NCBI GenBank assembly: GCA_964035795.1
Contig: OZ038323.1
Span: forward strand, 10,658,291-10,722,290
Direction of reading: 5' to 3'
Length of the DNA stretch: 64,000 bases
Source: Pterobdella sp. o SKG-2022
Taxonomy: Eukaryota; Annelida; Clitellata; Hirudinida; Piscicolidae
Shown here: one piece after another, positions 49,901 through 62,959 of the stretch
How positions within the stretch are numbered: position 1 is the stretch's first letter
Layout of the letters: each line of letters opens with the position of its first letter
Translations under genes and position numbers: made by a program
The notes under the pieces: model-generated
What the model saw: only the letters and a program-made list of their open reading frames with translations
What the model was told of the DNA's origin: nothing
Databases searched by the model: none

Positions 49901-52900
49901 TATTTATTAGGCTTGTCTGAGTAGTTTCTTTCAGGTGAAGTTCATAAAAGACTCGTAGGAAGACGGTTATTAGCTATAAAAACCAAGCATTCTGTAGTTG
50001 CATGAGAGTTTATTTATAGTTATTTGGAATGTTAAAATACTCAGTTCATATTGGGAGGGTCAAAAAAAACTTTATATCGAAGAATGCTCAGAATAACAGC
50101 AACATTCATATTGTCTGATTATACTGCGTTGAAGCAATTGAGGTGTATATAGTAGAATAAATTTCAATACCTTTTGAAACCTCAGCTTAATACAATATTA
50201 CACGCTCAAATAAAAGAAATTCTCATTTGATTATAAGACATTCTTTCTATAACTTTCAATAAAAATAAATGAAGCGAATATTCCTTCAAAAAATCCATTC
50301 ATGGCGTTTAAATAACTATCATAACATCTGTATCAGGCCTATAATGCCCACTTGTTAATATACCAACACCTCTGTTTTATAAGCATCAATGCATTCCAAT
50401 ACAACAACATTCAAACGTGTTTGTATGAAGCTTTTTGCTTTTTCTCTTAACGTGATCAATTTTTATTTTTACCAGCTCAAGGCTAGAAGTTAAGTAATTT
50501 CTCTTTCTTGCCATTTTCATCACCATCATCATTGATCTTATGATTATCACCATATTCATCACCCCCACTACCATCTTCACCACTACTACCATTCTCACCA
50601 CCACCTCTACACAGCTGGCATTAAGTGCTTCGAGTCCCATCCACAGAGGCTACTTGACAGATGTAGACTGCCGTTGGAACATCATATCGGGTTCTGTGGA
50701 TGATAGGACTAAGGAGGAGAGGGGGCTTGAGGTTTGCGTATGTGTGTGTGGGTGGTTTTTAAGTTTTTAATACGTGGACGAGCTTTTATAATTATATAAC
50801 ATTTTCTAAGGAATGATTTTCAAATAACAATCATTCACGGGAAAATTGATTCTTAATATAAATACATGAACGCCAATCAAAAACACTCAGAGGCATTATA
50901 GAATAAATACAGAGCTTATTATTTTGAAATATATATTAATCTTTTCTGTCAGCATTATCATGCTACCTGATGATGTCGGCAAACTCAGTGTTTCAAAAAA
51001 TATGATTCCAGTTTTTTCTTTTCATTTATCGATTTCAAACACAAAGGCATTATTGGTTATTATATGCATAATTGATTCACAGCCGTTGAACAAGAACAAA
51101 TTCTGCATCCCCAAATCGAGATATGCCCCCATCAGCTACTACCTCTCTCCCTGCTCCCAGGACTACAACGACCTCGATGCTCCCTACGACCCTCATATCT
51201 ACCAACAACTTATTGATAATGGTCATCTTTTAAAAATAATACTCTTTATAATTCACTGATGATAATAATAATAATAATTATTGTTCTCATGGTTCTAGAA
51301 TACCTACATAGCGTAGTAATCGAAAGATGATACATCCTCAGGCATCGACAAATTGCTAGCGAAACATATGGCCCACCTCTTCATTAGAGACCCCCTGTCG
51401 GTCTTTAGTGAAAAACTGCTGCTGGATGACAGCGAGGACACCGACCACTTTGAGAATATCCAGTCGACCAATTGGCAGACTATGCGTTTCAAGCCTCCGC
51501 CTCCGAACAGTGATATCGGGTGGAGGGTGGAGTTCAGGCCGATGGAGGTGGGATGGGGTAGAAGATGAGGGTTTAGACAGATCCTCGAAATATTTTGTTT
51601 TTGGGTGTATCTATGGCTTAGGAGTTTCTGCAGTTCTTAAAGTTTAATTAATCTCATTATCTTATCATTACATATGTATACATCTGCCTATGCAGGTGCA
51701 GCTTACTGATTTCGAGAACGCAGCGTACGTTGTGTTTGTAGTGCTTTTGACAAGGGTCATTCTTACATACAAGCTTAACTTCGTTATCCCCATCTCTAAG
51801 GTATCGCTATTTTTTCATGTGTATTTATTGAGTAACTCAATCACTGCTTGTTTATGAAACTGGTTAGTATAAATTCGTTGTTTAATTGACTCATTGACTT
51901 CATGTGGAATATATATGTTTTGAATTTTCCAGGTGGATGAAAACATGGAGACAGCTCAAAAAAATGACGCCTGCAGACAGGCGAAGTTCTGGTTCAGGAA
52001 GGATATCTCTACATGTTAGTGAATCACCCTCCATCCATCTTTGTTTCCAACCTTTCGTCTTTATAACCATGATTTCTACTAGTAACATAATCATCTTTTT
52101 TATCGTTAATTCATCATTAACATTCACAAGATATGTATACATATAAATGAGAATTATAATTTTCACTACATTGTTTTCACCAAACTCCACCAACCCACCA
52201 CACAAGGCAACACACCAAAGGATGCAGAATCTTTCTGTTGTGGAGTAAAGAAGCCTCCCGCCCAGAATGGTGCAGACTACGTATCCAGCACTGACGACTG
52301 TCAATTGTTAAGCATCCAAGAAATTATCTCAGGAAAACCCGGCGCTTTTCCAGGCCTCAAGCCCCTAATCGAGCGCTATATAAACAGCATGGAAGACTGT
52401 GACGTCGACACGTGTTGCACCATCACGCAGTACCTCAAGCTAATCGAGAAGCGAGCTTCTGGAGAGTTGATGACTACAGCACAATGGACCAGAGACTATG
52501 TCACCAAACACCCTGATTATAAACAAGATTCTATTGTGAGTTTCTCACTTCTACTCGTTTTCATTTTGTTTTTCAGTTATTTAGTTTAGTAAATATTCCT
52601 TTTTTAATTTTAGAAATTTTTATATAAAAATTCTTTACTTTATGACTATTTCAATTAAATTGTATTAGAGGCAATCAAACAAATTGGAAATACCCCCCAC
52701 AGATAGGAGAAACGTTAGCTTACGACTTGCTGAAAGAATGCCAAGAAATAACCTTTAAAAACAAAGAAGTACCAGGCTTCATTAACAAGCACATCACACG
52801 AACCAACGATGAAGTGCCTACCTTGAGTCAAAAGATGGAGACACTTCACAGAAACATGGCTACTAAACAAAGCATATTTTCCGCTATGGGAGATGGACCT

Positions 52901-52903
52901 TGA
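42377..52903 (+). CDS. GCLC: Glutamate-cysteine ligase catalytic subunit, complete, 15 exons
   Basis: Joins glutamate and cysteine using ATP, the rate-limiting step of glutathione synthesis in the cytosol. Exons: 42377-42526, 42595-42707, 43731-43850, 45011-45082, 47121-47234, 47342-47400, 48253-48327, 49445-49623, 50615-50731, 51083-51221, 51342-51547, 51696-51800, 51933-52014, 52207-52535, 52703-52903. The total is 686 residues (human 637). Near-identical family blocks: start [109 protein letters not shown]. The C-terminus differs from the vertebrate one and accounts for part of the extra length. Exon 10 ends at a weak GTCATC donor, and exon 6 contains a stronger upstream donor (GTAAGC). 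Confidence 0.96.
43090..43560 (-). mobile_element. Old LINE reverse-transcriptase fragment in GCLC intron 2
   Basis: Minus-strand reading with several stops shows [18 protein letters not shown], a reverse-transcriptase motif C region with YADY at 43479-43490. Further on comes [14 protein letters not shown], the typical LINE C-terminal block. It differs from the 36-38 kb element and is far more decayed. Confidence 0.6.
43853..43985. repeat. (TCTA)n tetranucleotide microsatellite
   Basis: Imperfect TCTA/TTTA units beginning within a few bases of the exon 3 donor of GCLC (43851). Confidence 0.93.
46618..46995 (-). mobile_element. 5'-truncated LINE 3' end with (TTGA)n tail in GCLC intron 4
   Basis: Minus strand reads [20 protein letters not shown], then [21 protein letters not shown] and [11 protein letters not shown], the conserved C-terminus of RTE/jockey-like reverse transcriptases, with stops. 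A short 3' UTR follows, ending in GGATTTGATTGATTGATT, a TTGA tail at 46618-46632. Confidence 0.8.
48803..48862 (-). mobile_element. Second copy of the (TTGA)-tailed LINE, tail only, in GCLC intron 7
   Basis: This 60-bp match repeats the last part of the 46.6 kb element: (TCAA)n, then ATCCTTTTTATAACACG, then a version of CGAGGGATGGGC. The copy is severely 5'-truncated, as expected for target-primed reverse transcription. A third possible tail lies at 44105-44125. Confidence 0.7.
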
Positions 52904-53524
52904 GGACTGATGAGACAATGTCGTTTATAAGCTATTTTGATATTTGGTGTTTCTATGAAACGCTATTTTAGATATTAAATCTCCTGCTGTTATGGATGTA
53001 TTATCATTTTTTTTTCCGTTTGTATTTGGTAAACAAGGTTTTGAAGATTTTGAATAAAAGGTTCATCATTAAAATAGGATTTTAAAGTATCGATTTAAAG
53101 TTTCATGACAAATTTTTTAATGAATTTGAATCTAACATGATGTAGAATTTTAACATTGGAATTAACAAAAATGTACTCTTGAACGATTTTGTTTATTAAT
53201 TTTGTAGCATAGGAACAATATTTGTGTAAAAAAATTTTCTGTTTTTGGTTTTTGTTGAAAAACCGACCCGAGGTTCGGTTTTAATAGTTTATAATCAAAT
53301 AAAAACTGTCAAAAAGTTTAAAAATTGATTGAAAATTGTGTATAAATTGAAATTTAAAACGTACATGTAAAATGGAAACATTAAAAGAAAATCTAAATAA
53401 AATACTTTCATTTGAGCTACCAAGTTGTTTGACGTTTCTGAAGTTTAACAACAACATTTAATGAGAGGATTTCTAATTAAAACAAAATTAATAAAATGAA
53501 ATTTTATATGAATATATTTTTTTA
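52904..53524 (+). other. GCLC 3' flank and AVL9 upstream region
   Basis: About 620 bp between GCLC's stop and AVL9's start, same strand. It holds the GCLC polyadenylation hexamer and presumably AVL9's promoter. No other feature was recognised. Confidence 0.5.
53053..53058 (+). promoter_or_regulatory. Candidate polyadenylation signal for GCLC
   Basis: AATAAA about 150 bases after the TGA stop, followed by T-rich sequence. Confidence 0.55.
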
Positions 53525-56500
53525 ATGGCGTCAAGCGAAACTAACCAGCAACTTCCTATTTTGCATGTAATCGTTGTGGGCTTTCATCATAAGAAGGGAT
53601 GTCAGGTGATTGTGTCTCAAAAACTTATAAATTAATCTTTTACATGCCATTATATCCAATATAATACAAATGAAAGTTTAATCAGATATTTTTACTCAAA
53701 TATTTCATTCATATTTATATCTTTTTAAGGTTGAGTATGCCTACCCTCCATTGATACCTGGAGAAGGAGTTGACAGTTCATTATGTCCAAGACCATGGAA
53801 ACACCTGCCATCACTTGCTCTCCCTGATGGCTCCCACAACTATTTGCAGGGTATTTAACATTTATATGCAACGTTTTAAAAATTATTTTTATCGTTATCT
53901 TGAATTACCACATTTTTCAACATAATTTTTATCCAACTGACTATTCTCAACATTAACTTCTAACCAACTAACAATTGCTAACATAGTTCTCAAGAACCAC
54001 GCCATTATAAACATCATTCTCAACCACCACACCCTAGACACCATTTTCTTCCACCTACCTTCTCTTGAAGAACCTCACAACACCATTTATGGTGTATCTT
54101 GCTACAGACAAATTGATGCTTCTGTAAGCTACACATTTTTGATGCTAATAATAATAATAAGCTATTGTATCATTTTGTTATTTTTATTATTGTTATTGAA
54201 GAAAATCATTTCAATAATAGTAATAATAATTAAATTGATAACAAAATATAATTTGATCAAAAATAACTATTAACAAAACTCTTATAAAACAAAGATTAAA
54301 AAATTGATCATGATTTTGGTGGGCTAAAAGTGATCAATAATAATAATAATAAAAATATTAATAATAAATGATCATAATCAGGAATTGCTGAGCAAGAACG
54401 AAGAAGTAACAAGAAACACAGTTCAGAAAAGTGTGTGTGTTTTGAGTAGATTGGTTAGTGTGTGTGTGTGTGCGTGTTGAATAGATTGGTGTGTATGTGT
54501 AAAGTAGATTCATTCAGTTCCAAAAATTTTTAGTCATTATGTTATATTCAATACTGTGACCTATGTTTATCCTATGTACTATAACATCATTGTACTAAGT
54601 ATTGGTTCATGAATACACCTATAATAATGCATATTATACGTATATCATATTGTATTGTAATTGTTTTCTACTGTATTTAGTGATAGATTATGCAAAAATA
54701 TTCAACTTTGAAAGGTTAGCAAATATTATTGATTTAAAATATTTTTAGAATGATAATTTAATGATATTTCAATCAAGTGAAGTTTTGGTCGCTAATATTC
54801 ATCATCAATAAATAAACTAATTTTATATAACTCAAAGCTGATTTGAAAAAATTTTTTTCTGTAATACTTATAACTAAATAGGATTAATAGACCTGAAACC
54901 ATGTAAGCGAAATTTAAAAAGTAGCTAAAATTTTGATTGAAATTTTATGTAGCATTTTCATTGTTAAACTTCAAAATGAGACAATCAGTATTCTAAACAT
55001 TATCTCACTATCACCTAACTTCACCACCACAGCCAGTTTATGGACTGATCCAGGTAAAGTTGGAGTTGATAACACAGGCATATTTTAGGGAAAGAGATTT
55101 CAGTCAAAAAGATCTGCTGCAAGAAACCTTCTCCAATCTTAACTGTTCATTACTCGAGAGTCTCAACCATGAAACTAACTATTGCTTAGGTTGGTGGGGG
55201 GGGGGATTAGGTGCTGTTTGTGGGGTTAGTTGTTAGGGAGTTGGTTGGTTGGTTGTGGAGAGGGTTGTGAGGTGTTGGTTTTGTGTGGGGGATGGATTAG
55301 TTTTGAAGAGTTTATAGAATAGCTAGTTTATCTTTGTATTGATTGATTGATCAAATAACAAAAATCAGGTTGAATCGCCAATCTTTATAAGTAATGCATT
55401 CAAGATGGCATTTTATTTCCAATCAATATATGCCCTACCCTTGCCTCACCACCACTCCACCAGGCCTGTCTAGCAGGGAAGTGCTGAAAAGCTTACGTCA
55501 CAAGATGCTGGTGTTGTTTAAGCTGATGATGCTGGAAAAGAAGGCGTGTTTTGTCTTTGGTTTATTTTTAAAGCTATGATTTATTATTAATTTGTTATAG
55601 TTATTGTTTATTTTATCATATTGCTTGTTATTTCAATTCATCATTATTTTATTATCCATGCTGCTAATTATCTCATTATTTATATTGGTCATCACTTTAC
55701 TGGGGGAAATACTGATTTTATTTTTTTTGACTCAGGTGTTATATAGCTCAAGTCCCGTCAGCACTATATCTCCTGTCATCCTCACCATCGTTTCCATGTT
55801 CCCTGGTATGCCCTTCTTCTCATCTTCCCATAATAATAATAACAATGACAAATCAATAAAAATAATAATGAATCAATAATAAACTGAAGTCTATCACAAG
55901 TACGCACAAACACCAATATAAACCATGTATTTGCGATAATTGTTTGTTTTCATAATTACGCTGTAGTGTCGATAATCTAAGCTGAATGCTTTCAGCTTCA
56001 GTTACTAGCACACGCACAGCAGTATATTCTTATATGATTAATATTATATAAATGTACTTGACTGACAAATGTGAATTCATTATCTCATATGTGAATCAAT
56101 ATACGCTTGAGTACCAAACGCACATGCACACACCCACACACAGAAATGATAGAGACGGGTTTAGACACGGCAGCCACATATATACCAGCATCAATGAGCC
56201 CCTCACCCACAAATCAAAACAAAAACCTCTCATTCAAGCTTGAAGACCCCTCCAACACTTCAATTGATAGTGGCGTCAGTGGTTCTGAGGGGGGTAATGG
56301 CGGTTCTATGGTGAGCAATGTTGATGGGGGGAATGGTGGTGAGAAGAAGGTGCGGGGTGTTGGGGATGAGGTCTGTGTGGTGAGGAAAGAGATTCGAAGC
56401 AAACGTAAGAACTCCAGGATGAGGGAAGCTGTGGTGCTGGATGATTGCGTCATCAACGAGCACCATCGGAGCAAAAGTCTAGGAAAGATTGAACCCATAA

Positions 56501-59500
56501 AAAATAAATCTACATCTAGAGTATTCTTCAGGTTCTCAAGCGCCAAAAGTAATGAAATTGTCAAAAACCCCGTCTCTCGCTCACCAAGCATCGGTAACTA
56601 TGACGACGAGGACCATGGAAGCGCTTTCGACATAACACCAGTACACAAGCGAACCCCAGTCTACCCAATCAAAAGGCGCAATCACAGCCATAATCAGAGC
56701 AGATCTTCCATGTCTTCCTGCTGCTCAAATGATCTTCTACTACCTGATCCCACTCCCCTGCAAATCACTCCACTTACCACTTCACTACCTGCGCCACCTG
56801 CCACTCCACTACCCATAGCACACACCACTTCTAAGAAAAACAGCATTAGCTACAAAGACATCGATGACTACATCAACGAATCTCATAACAGCACAAGTAT
56901 GAGAAGAAGCTTGAACGAAAACATGTTTAAATCCACTTTTTACGTTCAATCTCCGACTGCTAATGATAATAAGAATAACAATAATGATAACAGTAATAAT
57001 ATTAAAAAAAACAATAATAATAATAACAATGATGATAATAGTACGAATAATAATAATAATAACAATAATTATAATAATACGAATAATGATAAAGAAAATG
57101 ACGCGAGCTCTGAAGACGGGGACGCCAGACGAGGGTCATACATATTCAGCAGCATAACATCACAAATAAGTAAGACAGTCACTAAACTGATCAGCTCTGT
57201 GAGTGTGGATGAAGACGACGATGATGATGCACACAAAACCACAGATGCTGATGGTGTTAATGTTGAAGCTAGCCCAGCCAAAAATGCTTTTGGCTTTATT
57301 AATAGTATGGAGAAACCTTCAGGTCTTCTGAATTCTTTATTTAGGTCTATATCCAAAAACAACGATGCTGACAATATCAACGATAAGTCTGCTGAAAGGA
57401 ACAAGAACAATAATGATAATTTCTATGGTGCCTTCATAAGTTAGTTGTGGTTTTCAATGAGAATATTTTTTTATCTATCTATCTATCTACCCATTTATAA
57501 GAAGAACATCTATTTATCTATCTACCTATCTATCTATCTATTTATCCATCCATCTATCTATCTATCTATCTAACTATCCGTTCATTTACCTATTTATCGA
57601 AACACTAAACAACAGCTGATGGTAATGACGACCTTTTCAACGACGATGAAGTTTTGTGGATAGAGAGGGAAAGGAAGCTCATATTGAAGGAATCAGACGA
57701 AGATACTGATAACAAGGATAAAACGCATAACATTGATAACGGAAATTTTATAAAAGGTAGATCTAACTCCAGCGTTTGTACTGATAGTATTGTTCACAAT
57801 TCTAGCAAGAATAAAAATCGCCAAAGAAATAGTTACCATAGTGATAAGGGGATATCTCTCAAAGATATCACATTGAGTTATGATAACTCCAATCATTCTA
57901 GCACTCATAACGGCGCAGAAGAAAGCTCTACATCGCTAAATAACACCAGCGATAAAGTCACTCAACACGTTATAAGCTCACAACCGACGAATCAAACCAA
58001 TAATGCTCTATCTTCTTCACTTGATGGCTTGTCTGAAAACAACTCTGACGTAGATAACAAAAATGCTAAAATAACAGCCATACATGAGAGAGGTGAAACT
58101 GTTGTGGGTGATGAAGTAGATAACGATGATGGTGTACAGGTGGTTGATAATAACTCCCATGGGAAGTTGATTCCGTTGCAGATTCTACCAGAACAATCCA
58201 CCCAGCTGAATCTAGAACATCAAATCTCTCCGCAACAAGAAGATGCTTCTGCGCAACAAGTTGCTCAACAACCTTACACACAATTGAGCAATGAGAAACC
58301 CTACTTTGGATTTCCACTGGAGATCTTTAAAAATGTTACTTTCATTCTTTATTAAACATTGCTAAAAATCTCTCAACCTCATCACCACACAACTGGCTTC
58401 ACCATGAAAAACATCAATTCTTTCTCACCACAACAGTTCCACTACATCATACCACACAAAATCATCTCACCCCACCAACCCACCAGGGCTCTTTGTGCCA
58501 CCCATATCTCTCGTTACACTTGTACGATATGCTGAAGAGCCCCCAAGTGAGAGCCTTCACTATTGGTGCCACTAATGCTCTTTTCAAACAACGGAAACAG
58601 TTGCTTGACGTTATCGTTGAGGTGAATGGCAGAGGTGGGTTGTAAGGGATGTGTTAGTTGATAGATGGAAGATTTTTGGGCTTGTGTTGAACAATGAATG
58701 GGAGATTTGTGTATTTGGCTAGTTGATGGATGTGATTGCTGGGTTCTAATCGTGATATCACGAAAGATGGATGAATAAACAAATTCAATTATATGAATAG
58801 ATACACACACAGATACATCAGACCACCACAACCACCACCACGACACTGCAGTTGTCTCCAAGCGTACAAGTAGACATAGTGAACCAAGACTTGAAGAAAG
58901 TTTTAACACTTAGCAAGCTGGACAACCGCTTTGTTGATTCGATGCTGAAACAGGTCGATAACAGCAATAGTGATCCATTCCTTGATAACACAAGTGAGTC
59001 TTTTAAAAGAGTTACAATGTAGCATTTTAATTGCTCTACACAATAATATTATTTGTATTTTTTATCGCTGTTTATTAATTTTCATTTATAATTCGCAAAA
59101 ATAAAATCCATTAAAACTATTTTCAAGTAGTTATCACATAAAACAACCGACACGTGATCAATATATAATTAAAAATGAAATCATGACTCATCAATGCGCA
59201 TAAATCATCTTCACGCAATATGATACGCTATGCATACCAGGCTGGGAAGGGAGTGATGACTGGGTGAGGGGGCAATTTAGGTCATACTTGATTTCATTGC
59301 TGGCTACCGTTGCCATGGGAGGTGAGATTGTGTATTTTACACACAGAAGCACACATACTTAAATCTTTTCCTTCTTTTTCTTTTCCAGACGACAGAGCTC
59401 AAGACGACTTCAACAGGTATTTCATAGCAGCATGGAAGACCACAGACAACTACAAGAGTTGGATGCGCAAGCCTCCTCACACCGGCCTTATCAACATTCC

Positions 59501-60222
59501 CCCAGAGTTTGTGTTTTTTTCTTATACATGGAGGCTTCATTTTTTGAAGTCTTTATTCTCGTGAGCTTTTCTTTGAAAAATTTGCCTCTGAAATGGTGTA
59601 AATTAAGTCATCTGCATATAAAATTTCATGTCATAATGTTATTATATACTTTTTTCGTTTGAATTTTACTAAATAAACAAACTAATAACAAATAGACTTT
59701 CAACGTTCTTGCAGGCATTACTTCAAGGTGCACGAAGTCAAGATGATGACCAACGTCAGAATGAAGTTCAACCAGTAATGATCCTCTATTCTCAGTTATC
59801 ATTCATTAACTCTTCATACTCTATCATGTTAACCAGCCATTACACTAATCTACCACATTCCATCACATTAACCTACTGTCACACTAATCTACCATCGCAC
59901 AATTATGAAGGGTAATGGGCTCAAAGGATAGCAAAAGGATCAACACAGTGGTGAACAGCACAGAAAAAGTTGTATCAAACACAGGCCGAGCTGTCGGTAA
60001 GACTCTTGTTGATATAATTCCATTAATATTTTTTAAATAGATGTTCCTATATTTAATAAACTAGTAATTTTCACCACTTATGTAGTATTTATAACAAGAG
60101 CCAGTTTTAGTTATAAATATGATGTTGAACTCTTCAAATGATCAGGCAATGCTGTTGGTTTCGCCAGGTCCACCGTCACCAACTGGTTCAGTAGTTTTGG
60201 TGCAACTAAAGAACAAGAATAA
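53525..60222 (+). CDS. AVL9: AVL9 late secretory pathway protein (DENN-like), complete, 16 exons
   Basis: AVL9 proteins act in exit from the late Golgi and are linked to cell polarity and migration. Exons: 53525-53605, 53730-53850, 54038-54123, 54382-54453, 55033-55189, 55464-55543, 55736-55805, 56144-57439, 57616-58334, 58487-58621, 58852-58993, 59241-59321, 59389-59506, 59715-59774, 59911-59996, 60146-60222. The total is 1,126 residues (human about 648). Conserved blocks: ILHVIVVGFHHKKGCQVEYA, YPPLIPGEG, LALPDGSHNY, GVSCYRQIDA, RNTVQKSVCVLSRLPVYGLI, LFKLMMLEKK, FTIGATNALF, WEGSDDWVRGQF, AAWKTTDNYKSW. Exons 8-9 insert about 670 mostly disordered residues, including a long Asn/Asp run (56960-57100). 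The exon 6 donor appears non-canonical (AAG|GCGTGT) or a weak GT three codons on. Confidence 0.95.
57470..57593. repeat. (TCTA)n microsatellite filling an AVL9 intron
   Basis: Imperfect TCTA units occupy most of the 176-bp intron (57440-57615) between the two disordered-region exons. Confidence 0.9.
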
Positions 60223-61377
60223 AAATTTTTTTATCATTATCATTGAGGATTTGTTTAAATCTTTAGTGTTTTTGGTACAGTTTCCACTGTGATTATTTAA
60301 GTTCTTCGTCTATTTTTCAGTTTCGCGTTTTGTCCAAAAAAAATTTACAAAAGTTATACTAGTTAGCATTTCAATTTTCAAATCATAATAACTGAAAATA
60401 TTTTAGCGTGATTTTTGACGCTCAAAGCACTCTTGAAAAGATGATGACGGATATATCATCAGCAAGTTGAACCTCTCGTAATGACTAAATTCGTTGTTCA
60501 TGATACTCTTTTCAAATCTTGTTTTCTCTATACGATCGTTATATCATTCTCCTTCTCTATTATCGTTATAGCATCTTATGTTATTATTATATTTTTGTTG
60601 TTATCCTTTCGGTATATTATTATTTCTAATTAAATTTTATGATCTGATCATTATAATCCGTTATTTCATCATCTGGTTGTTGTCATCCTACTTGAACTAA
60701 TTAAAAATATATTTGTTTGCATTAAAGACGGTTGTATTGAAAAATATTTTATCATGGAGTTTTTTTTCAATAAAAAAATATCAAAACTTGAGTTAATATC
60801 AGAAAAAGAAAACAATGTTATATTCTAGTAAAATGAGAGCTTTTTGAGCAAAATTGTATACACGGCAATTATAAATATGAGAAATTTTATGTAGAAAATA
60901 TGCAAGAACATAAGTGCATAATATGAATATCGAATAGATAAATAATAATCTCCAGTTATTGAAGCTGTCAGGGTATATTTCACTGTTAGCATGAAACACT
61001 GTTAGATCTTAGTTTCCTTTTATTCAACGCATGCTTCGACAACTCTAGTGCTAAATGATGTTTTCCATTGTTTCTTCACATGATATAATATAATTAACGT
61101 CGTATAATAAAAGATGTGAGTAAATGCCAAATGGCTAAGTTATATAAAATAAACGAGAATAAATTTAACAGGAAAAGTTAATTTATAACTAAATTAACTT
61201 TTCTAAAAACTTCAACTAATTATTGCTAAGAAATTATAAAATTACCTGAAAAGAATAAAAAAGTCAAATCAAAAAAGTGGATCAACATAAAGAAAAAACT
61301 CGAATGATTAGCAATGAAGTCTTAGGTGCGAAATGGCAACACATCCCCAGAATCCTTCAATATTTGACACCAAAGCT
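60223..61377. other. Tail-to-tail intergenic region of AVL9 and PLGRKT
   Basis: About 1.15 kb of AT-rich 3' flanks for converging genes. Candidate poly(A) hexamers lie at 60769-60774 (plus) and 61019-61024 (minus). The minus ORF at 60799-60999 has no recognisable content. Confidence 0.5.
60769..60774 (+). promoter_or_regulatory. Candidate polyadenylation signal for AVL9
   Basis: AATAAA about 550 bases after the stop. Another hexamer overlaps the stop itself (60218-60223) but is too close to be likely. Confidence 0.35.
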
Positions 61378-62623
61378 TCAAACATTCTTAGCGTCTTCCT
61401 TATTCTTTTTCCTCCGTTCATCCAAATCATCAATGGTGGGGAATGGATGGGGCAGAGCTAGCAGGTATTTTTCCGCGTCTATGATTCGCACAGCCTCTTC
61501 TGCGTATTTTGTTTGTTACACAATCGACGCCACTATAATCATTCTCGTTGGTGTACTTTTGAAAAACTTGAATCTTTAAATACTACATAATGTAACTTAG
61601 TCAAACTAAAACTTTCATTTTTTGAATCAAACTTCATAATTATATCCAGCACAAAAAGAATCACTAGCATCCACAAATCCTAACCTCTAACTTTTTGTAT
61701 TTTACCCCCATAAGCAAAATGCGCTATGTAGGCTGAGACAAACGACAATGGCAATAGTGGTCCCAGCAATAACTTGTTACCTGTTTTCTTTGCGCTGAGA
61801 AAAGATCAATCTTATGCTAATTGACTTTTAATAAAGAGCAAAGGTTTATTGGCCTGAATTGATTTAATATTTTTCAAACTGTTTCTAATTTCTTATGAAA
61901 AAATATTATAAATTTTTGAAATTTATTTTTTTTGTTTTAAATCACTTAAAATGAGGTAAAAACCTTTGAACCAAATAATAAAAAACTGAAAATTAATAAA
62001 CACTTCCATGGAGCTTGATTTTGACATAGTAAAAAAAGCCCCATAAATGAGTGTTGAAGATTGATTTTTGAATGCAACTTTATCAAAAGCAAACATTCAA
62101 TTATGGTAAAAACCAAATAATGAACAAGATTAAAATGATGTTTGATATTAAAGTTTACATTAAATGTGGGTGATATACCAAGCAAATAGAATATATTGAA
62201 TAAAAAACACTAACCCAGCAAAAGCAAAGATAGTGTATGTAGCTGTGAAAGTTCCAACCCAGTGAAACAAGTCTCGCATTTTAGCTATCTTCAAAAAAAT
62301 ATGATTTTATCATAGAATTTAATGAATTGAACTTAGGCATAGTTAAGTTTTTCAAAGATAAGGTTTTGAAAAAGTACTTCAATATGAAATTTTTAGAGAT
62401 ACATATTCAATTCTTACTGACGTGTACAGCCATTTGTTCTTCTCTCACAAACTTTTGCATTTCTATCTGTCTTTCTATCTGCGAAAAAAATATTCAATTT
62501 TGTTCAAAAACATGAGAAACTTGGAGTAAGCTAAACTTATTGAACAAAAATTCTATGATACTGTACCGAAGACACTTGTATTGCCTTCATATCGTTCCCA
62601 ATTGAAGTTAGCATTGAGCCCAT
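61378..62623 (-). CDS. PLGRKT: PLGRKT homologue (plasminogen receptor KT family), complete, five exons
   Basis: Small membrane protein; in mammals it is a plasminogen receptor at the cell surface and is also found in mitochondria. Exons: 62567-62623, 62418-62478, 62215-62284, 61685-61794, 61378-61499, giving 139 residues (human 147). Start MGSMLTSIGNDMKAIQ, then IERQIEMQKFVREEQMA (human LERQLIMQ..RERQMA), first membrane span HWVGTFTATYTIFAFAG, second LLLGPLLPLSFVSAYIAHFA, then EEAVRIIDAEKYLLALP. The protein ends DAKNV, so the C-terminal lysine that defines mammalian plasminogen binding is absent. The N-terminal part is about 11 residues shorter than human. Exon 4 has an in-frame earlier donor (exon end 61706). 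Confidence 0.92.
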
Positions 62624-62959
62624 GTTCGATAGAATCTTTAAAAAACTTTAAAAAACTACAATTAATTTGATTATTTTCACTTGGAACTGTTGTTAAGACG
62701 TAGCTATTAATTTTGCAAGTTATCTTTGATAGACAAGGTGTTAAAAACAAAATGGGACTTTAATATAGGTAAGATAAACCATTCTACAATATTTTTATCC
62801 ATTAATTGAAATGGAAAAGTTGTATTTTAAATTTTATTTTTAAAAAAAATACGTTAAATAAACAAAAAAATATTTTATATTCACAGATTTTCAACCGTAT
62901 GATTTGATATATAGTCATAACATTTGATTAAGGTGCACCAAAGTTTAATAATCTTTAAA
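62624..62959. promoter_or_regulatory. Bidirectional promoter region of PLGRKT and Homer
   Basis: Only 336 bp separate the two divergent start codons, so both promoters must lie here unless untranslated exons extend past each other. The sequence is AT-rich and shows no clear TATA box or CpG island. Confidence 0.55.
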
